Positions 14,567 to 17,712 of a stretch of 17,712 nt of DNA are shown here, one piece after another. Within the stretch, counting starts at the first letter, position 1. Each line of letters begins with the position of its first letter. The notes under the pieces were generated by a model, which was not told the DNA's origin, searched no databases, and worked only from the letters and a program-made list of their open reading frames with translations. Both the position numbers and the translations under genes were made by a program. Source of the DNA: CAZKUR01 sp964556005 (GTDB lineage Bacteria; Bacteroidota; Ignavibacteria; Ignavibacteriales; Ignavibacteriaceae); the NCBI GenBank assembly GCA_964556005.1, contig CAZKUR010000083.1, forward strand, positions 1-17,712, written 5' to 3'.

Positions 14567-15952
14567 TTATTTGCTAATCGCCGTTATCTCAACTCTTCTG
14601 TTCATTGCCCTGCCATCTCGGGTTGAATTAGACGCTATCGGATCATTCTCACCCATTGCTATAATTTCACATCTATTTCTGTCGATTCCCTGTGAAACTA
14701 AATAACTAACGACTGACTGCGCCCTTTCTCTTGAAAGTTCCAAATTGTATTTTTCCGGGCCTGTCGAATCTGTGTAACCTGCAACTTTTATTTTTACATT
14801 AGTATCATTTTTCATAGCATCTACTAAGGGAGTAAGAACCTTGTATGCACTTGAAAGCAATGTAGACTTATTCAATTCAAAATTTGTATTGCCGTTTAAG
14901 ATTATTTTGTTAAGTACAGTTTCTTTTGTTTTAAAAGGACATCCATTTTCATCTACAATAACTCCCCGGGGTGTATTTGGGCATTTGTCAAGGTAGTCGG
15001 GAATTCCGTCATGGTCGGAATCCAACGGACAACCGACAGAATCGACCTGTACGCCTGATGGAGTATTTAAGCATTTATCAAGATAATCCGGAACTCCGTC
15101 CTTATCGTTATCCACCGGGCATCCGTCAGCGTCAACATGAACACCGCGAGGCGTATTGGGGCATTTATCAAGATAATTGGGAACTCCGTCGTTATCATCG
15201 TCAATGGGACATCCAAAATCATCCACAATTACTCCTTTGGGAGTATTTGGGCATTGATCTATATCGTCGGATACTCCGTCGCCGTCACTATCATGTCGGA
15301 TTTTAAATAAGTAAGAAACCCCGGCAGTTATATAAAACATGAAGTCGTTATCCCCGCCGAGAACTTTGTCATCCCAATAATCATTAGGGCTTAATTCTCC
15401 GCCAAACCCTAAGTTAATGCTGCAATTATCTTTAACCAAAAAATGCATGCCGATTTCGCCTAAATAATTAAATTCGGTTCGTGAATAAGCTCCCTGGGCA
15501 TTGTTTTTAAGGCGCACACCGTTGGTGGTTTTGGGATCAAATTGAAAATACGCAACACCACCGAATAAATACGGGAAGACTACATCTTGAACCGAAATTG
15601 CATACGTTAGCCCGCCTGCAATATCTGAAAAAGGTGTTTTAAAAGTAGTGGGTTGTCTATCTCTATCAAAGCCTCCGATATACCCGCCCGATGCAAAAAC
15701 TTTCACGCCGAATACTCCGCCAGAGCGGGATGGTAAAAGGTATTCCAAGCTTATTCGTCCAAGAACATTTGGTTGAGGATTAAGATAGTCTGTTCTTCCT
15801 AAGGTTATTCCCCCGTCAATTCCTAACGCAAAAGCCCCGGAATAGATATTTTTCCTAACCGGAGAAACTTTTTCCATAGACTGTGGGAAAGATAAGGGGG
15901 TCATCAATAAAAGGAAAATAAAATAAATGAAAAGAGTATAGAGTTTTTTCAT
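14567..15952 (-). CDS. OmpA-family outer-membrane protein with four thrombospondin type-3 repeats
   Basis: The 461-residue protein has a signal peptide (1-24), an N-terminal beta-barrel region (about 37-217, alternating hydrophobic strands such as FGVKVFASGGYIGGF and FMFYITAGVSYLF), four 30-residue TSP3 calcium-binding repeats at 221-250, 251-280, 281-310 and 311-340 (pattern DxDxDGVPDYLDKCPNTPRGVxVDxxGCP), and a C-terminal OmpA domain (347-460). The OmpA domain has FELNKSTL, GYTDSTGPEKYNLELSRERA with D395 and R410, and GENDPIASNSTRDGRAMNRRVEI, the residues that hold diaminopimelate of peptidoglycan. It should link the outer membrane to the cell wall, with the repeats as a stiff calcium-stabilised spacer. 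The third repeat has lost the usual Pro and Arg (KCLNTPSG). AAAGG lies eight bases before the ATG. A terminator follows at 14517. Confidence 0.93.
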   Translation of the reverse strand: MKKLYTLFIYFIFLLLMTPLSFPQSMEKVSPVRKNIYSGAFALGIDGGITLGRTDYLNPQPNVLGRISLEYLLPSRSGGVFGVKVFASGGYIGGFDRDRQPTTFKTPFSDIAGGLTYAISVQDVVFPYLFGGVAYFQFDPKTTNGVRLKNNAQGAYSRTEFNYLGEIGMHFLVKDNCSINLGFGGELSPNDYWDDKVLGGDNDFMFYITAGVSYLFKIRHDSDGDGVSDDIDQCPNTPKGVIVDDFGCPIDDDNDGVPNYLDKCPNTPRGVHVDADGCPVDNDKDGVPDYLDKCLNTPSGVQVDSVGCPLDSDHDGIPDYLDKCPNTPRGVIVDENGCPFKTKETVLNKIILNGNTNFELNKSTLLSSAYKVLTPLVDAMKNDTNVKIKVAGYTDSTGPEKYNLELSRERAQSVVSYLVSQGIDRNRCEIIAMGENDPIASNSTRDGRAMNRRVEITAISK

Positions 15953-16312
15953 AATTATACCTTTGTTTTTTGACGATTAAAATGACCTCCGGCCAAATTA
16001 TTTGTATAAAACATATGTTTTAAATATTACATTTATCAACTTTAATCTAAAAGCAAAGTAAATAATTGTAAAAACATCTATTCGATTTTTCATGGATCAC
16101 AATTGTCTTAAGCATAGGATTTTTGTCGCGTTAAAATAGTAATATTTAATATTTAATAACAGTATTTTTTAATTAAAAATAAATTAATTATACAGTGTGT
16201 TCTATAAATATGAACAGAGGTTAATAGAGAAGGGCAATTATTTTTTGTGCCTGAAAAATAATAAAATTATGTTGATGTAAAAAAAAATTAAAATCCTAAA
16301 AAAGGAGTTTAC
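15953..16312. other. Divergent intergenic promoter region
   Basis: These 360 bases separate the leftward OmpA gene and the rightward Rieske oxidoreductase gene, so both promoters should lie here. I see no ORF. AT-rich tracts dominate (for example TAATATTTAATATTTAATAA around 16139-16158). GGAG at 16304-16307 with a five-base spacer is the ribosome binding site of the right-hand gene, and a 5-9-5 dyad lies at 16198-16216. No box could be assigned with confidence. Confidence 0.6.
16198..16216 (+). promoter_or_regulatory. Weak operator candidate upstream of the Rieske oxidoreductase
   Basis: TGTTC and GAACA form a dyad across the nine bases TATAAATAT, about 97 bp before the start codon at 16313. 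The size fits a dimeric regulator site near a promoter, but five-base arms in AT-rich DNA can arise by chance. Confidence 0.25.
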
Positions 16313-17712
16313 ATGAATTATATCGAAATAAAAGCCGCAAAGTCAAAAGAACTTAAAGAAGGTGAGATGAAAGTTATTTCACTCGGAGAGAAAAAGAAAA
16401 TTTTATTGTGTAAAGTGAAAGGACAAATTACCGCATTAGCACCATACTGTACACATTACGGAGCTTCTTTAGCTGATGGTGTATTCAGCGGAGATAAAAT
16501 AATATGTCCATGGCATCATGCATGCTTTAATGCATTGTCCGGCGATTTACTTGAACCGCCTGCACAGGATTCTCTTCCAAAATATGAAGTTAAAATTGAG
16601 GGTGATGATATTATAGTTGTATATCCGGAAAAACCCGAGGGAAACAGAACACCGGCAATGGCTAAAAAAGAAGCCGGCTCAGATAAAAGAACTTTTATAA
16701 TAATCGGCGGAGGTGCTGCCGGAAATGCCGCTGCCCAAGCTATGAGGGAAGCCGGATATAAAGGAAACATTCTAATTATAACTCAAGAAAATCGAACTCC
16801 TTACGACCGCCCAAATTTAAGTAAAGATTATCTGCAGGGAACTGCACAGCCCGAATGGATGCCGCTTCGTTCCGAAGAATTTTATAAAGAATATGGAATT
16901 GAATTTTTACTGAATAAAAAAGTAAAATCAATCGATGCAAAGAGTAAAAAAATATTTTTTGAAAAAGGTGAAGACTTAAGCTTCGATAAATTACTATTAG
17001 CTCCGGGAGGTATTCCGAGAAAATTAAACTTGCCCGGATCGGATCTTAAAAATATTTTTTATTTAAGATCATTTGATGATTCCGACTTGATAATCGAAGC
17101 AGCAAAAAACTCGAAGACTGCGGTTGTTATCGGTGCAAGTTTTATCGGGATGGAAACTGCATTCAGTCTTTCGGAAAGAGGATTAAAAGTTACGGTTGCC
17201 GCACCGGAAAAAATTCCGTTTGATAATTTATTCGGATCAGAGATAGGGAATCTTTTTAAAAAGAAACTTGAGGAAAAAGGAATAAACTTCAAACTCAATA
17301 ACGGTGTTAAAGGATTTGAAGGTGAAGGAACAGTAAAAAAAGTTGTACTTCAAAATGATGAAAAGATTGTCACGGATATGGTTGTTATTGGAATCGGAGT
17401 GAAACCGGCGACAGAATTTTTATCCGGTTTCGATCTCGAAAAAGACGGAAGCATTAAAGTCGATGAATTTATGAACGTCTCAGGTGATATTTTTGCTGCG
17501 GGCGATATCGCTTCTTATAAAGATTGGAGAACCGGTGAACTTACGAGAATCGAACACTGGCGGACCGCCCTTCAGCAGGGAAGAGTTGCCGGATTCAATA
17601 TGGCAGGTAAAAACACACCTTACAAAAAAGTTCCGTTCTTCTGGACAAACCAGGCAGGATTAAGTTTCAATTACGTAGGACATACAAAAAGCTGGGATGA
17701 AATTATAACTCA
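16313..17712 (+). CDS. Rieske ferredoxin-domain FAD/NAD(P) oxidoreductase, AIFM3-like (cut by window edge)
   Basis: The frame is open from an ATG with AAGGAG five bases upstream to the right edge (466 codons and two bases). Residues 1-105 form a Rieske [2Fe-2S] domain with ligands C46 and H48 (YCTHYG) and C65 and H68 (CPWHHACF), preceded by VKGQITALAP. Residues from about 126 form a pyridine nucleotide-disulfide oxidoreductase module: IIIGGGAAGNAAA (FAD binding), PYDRPNLSK, LLLAPGGIPR, VVIGASFIGMETAF (NAD binding) and FAAGDIA. This architecture is that of apoptosis-inducing-factor-like (AIFM3/Nfrl) proteins, which carry electrons from NAD(P)H through FAD to the iron-sulfur cluster; the physiological acceptor in bacteria is usually unknown. 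The C-terminal domain is partly missing. No signal peptide, so cytosolic. Confidence 0.9.
   Translation, partial: MNYIEIKAAKSKELKEGEMKVISLGEKKKILLCKVKGQITALAPYCTHYGASLADGVFSGDKIICPWHHACFNALSGDLLEPPAQDSLPKYEVKIEGDDIIVVYPEKPEGNRTPAMAKKEAGSDKRTFIIIGGGAAGNAAAQAMREAGYKGNILIITQENRTPYDRPNLSKDYLQGTAQPEWMPLRSEEFYKEYGIEFLLNKKVKSIDAKSKKIFFEKGEDLSFDKLLLAPGGIPRKLNLPGSDLKNIFYLRSFDDSDLIIEAAKNSKTAVVIGASFIGMETAFSLSERGLKVTVAAPEKIPFDNLFGSEIGNLFKKKLEEKGINFKLNNGVKGFEGEGTVKKVVLQNDEKIVTDMVVIGIGVKPATEFLSGFDLEKDGSIKVDEFMNVSGDIFAAGDIASYKDWRTGELTRIEHWRTALQQGRVAGFNMAGKNTPYKKVPFFWTNQAGLSFNYVGHTKSWDEIIT

Noticed and set aside
14971..15306. Plus-strand open frame of 111 codons opposite the OmpA gene
   Set aside because: It lies entirely opposite the four 90-bp TSP3 repeats and repeats itself at the same period, so it is a shadow of the repeat unit without a ribosome binding site.

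Overview
This AT-rich window of 17.7 kb is chromosomal and reads like a member of the Ignavibacteriales (Ignavibacteriota/Chlorobi side of the FCB group). The main pointers are a secreted protein with a NYPNPFN-type C-terminal type IX secretion sorting domain, an OmpA-family porin with thrombospondin type-3 repeats, and a generally Bacteroidota-like set of genes. The taxon is an inference from protein style, not a marker-gene result. I see no tRNA, rRNA, CRISPR array, phage gene or transposase.

Layout. Nearly everything lies on the minus strand. From the left: the N-terminal part of a RidA-family protein running off the edge (1-168) just downstream of an AlkD-like DNA glycosylase (191-895); a palindrome-rich repeat (946-1150); a secreted alpha/beta hydrolase with a duplicated N-terminal domain (1184-2980); an SdpI-like membrane protein coupled to an SdpR-like ArsR repressor (3020-3965) with a perfect dyad directly upstream; a dead VOC-family gene (4092-4495); a cytosolic alpha/beta hydrolase (4517-5374); a type IX secretion cargo protein (5504-7252); a kynureninase-like PLP enzyme (7420-8598); a second copy of the dispersed repeat (8771-8936); and a beta-CASP metallo-beta-lactamase-fold protein (9096-10469). 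Then come a plus-strand 3' remnant of nuoN (10703-11047) and a secreted YbhB/PEBP protein (11160-11708), a minus-strand tandem pair of CBS-domain genes of which the upstream copy is dead (11741-12671), a secreted LolA-like protein, a BON-domain protein and an OmpA/TSP3 porin with a clear terminator (12997-15952). The right edge holds a plus-strand Rieske-ferredoxin/FAD oxidoreductase of the AIFM3 type, cut by the window end (16313-17712).

How the genes fit together. There is no large operon. The tightest unit is sdpR-sdpI (4 bp apart, with the downstream ribosome binding site inside the upstream gene). The block 12997-15952 is envelope-directed: all three products carry export signals. The rest are single genes.

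The most noteworthy signals are not a new multi-gene system. They are (i) a 165-bp repeat with imperfect terminal inverted repeats in two diverged copies, (ii) a near-leaderless ArsR autoregulation arrangement in which a 24-bp dyad covers a candidate promoter box, (iii) an exact 120-residue internal duplication in a hydrolase, and (iv) three gene remnants in 9 kb (VOC, nuoN, CBS), two of which share the same type of lesion, a lost base in a six-base homopolymer, together with in-frame stops.
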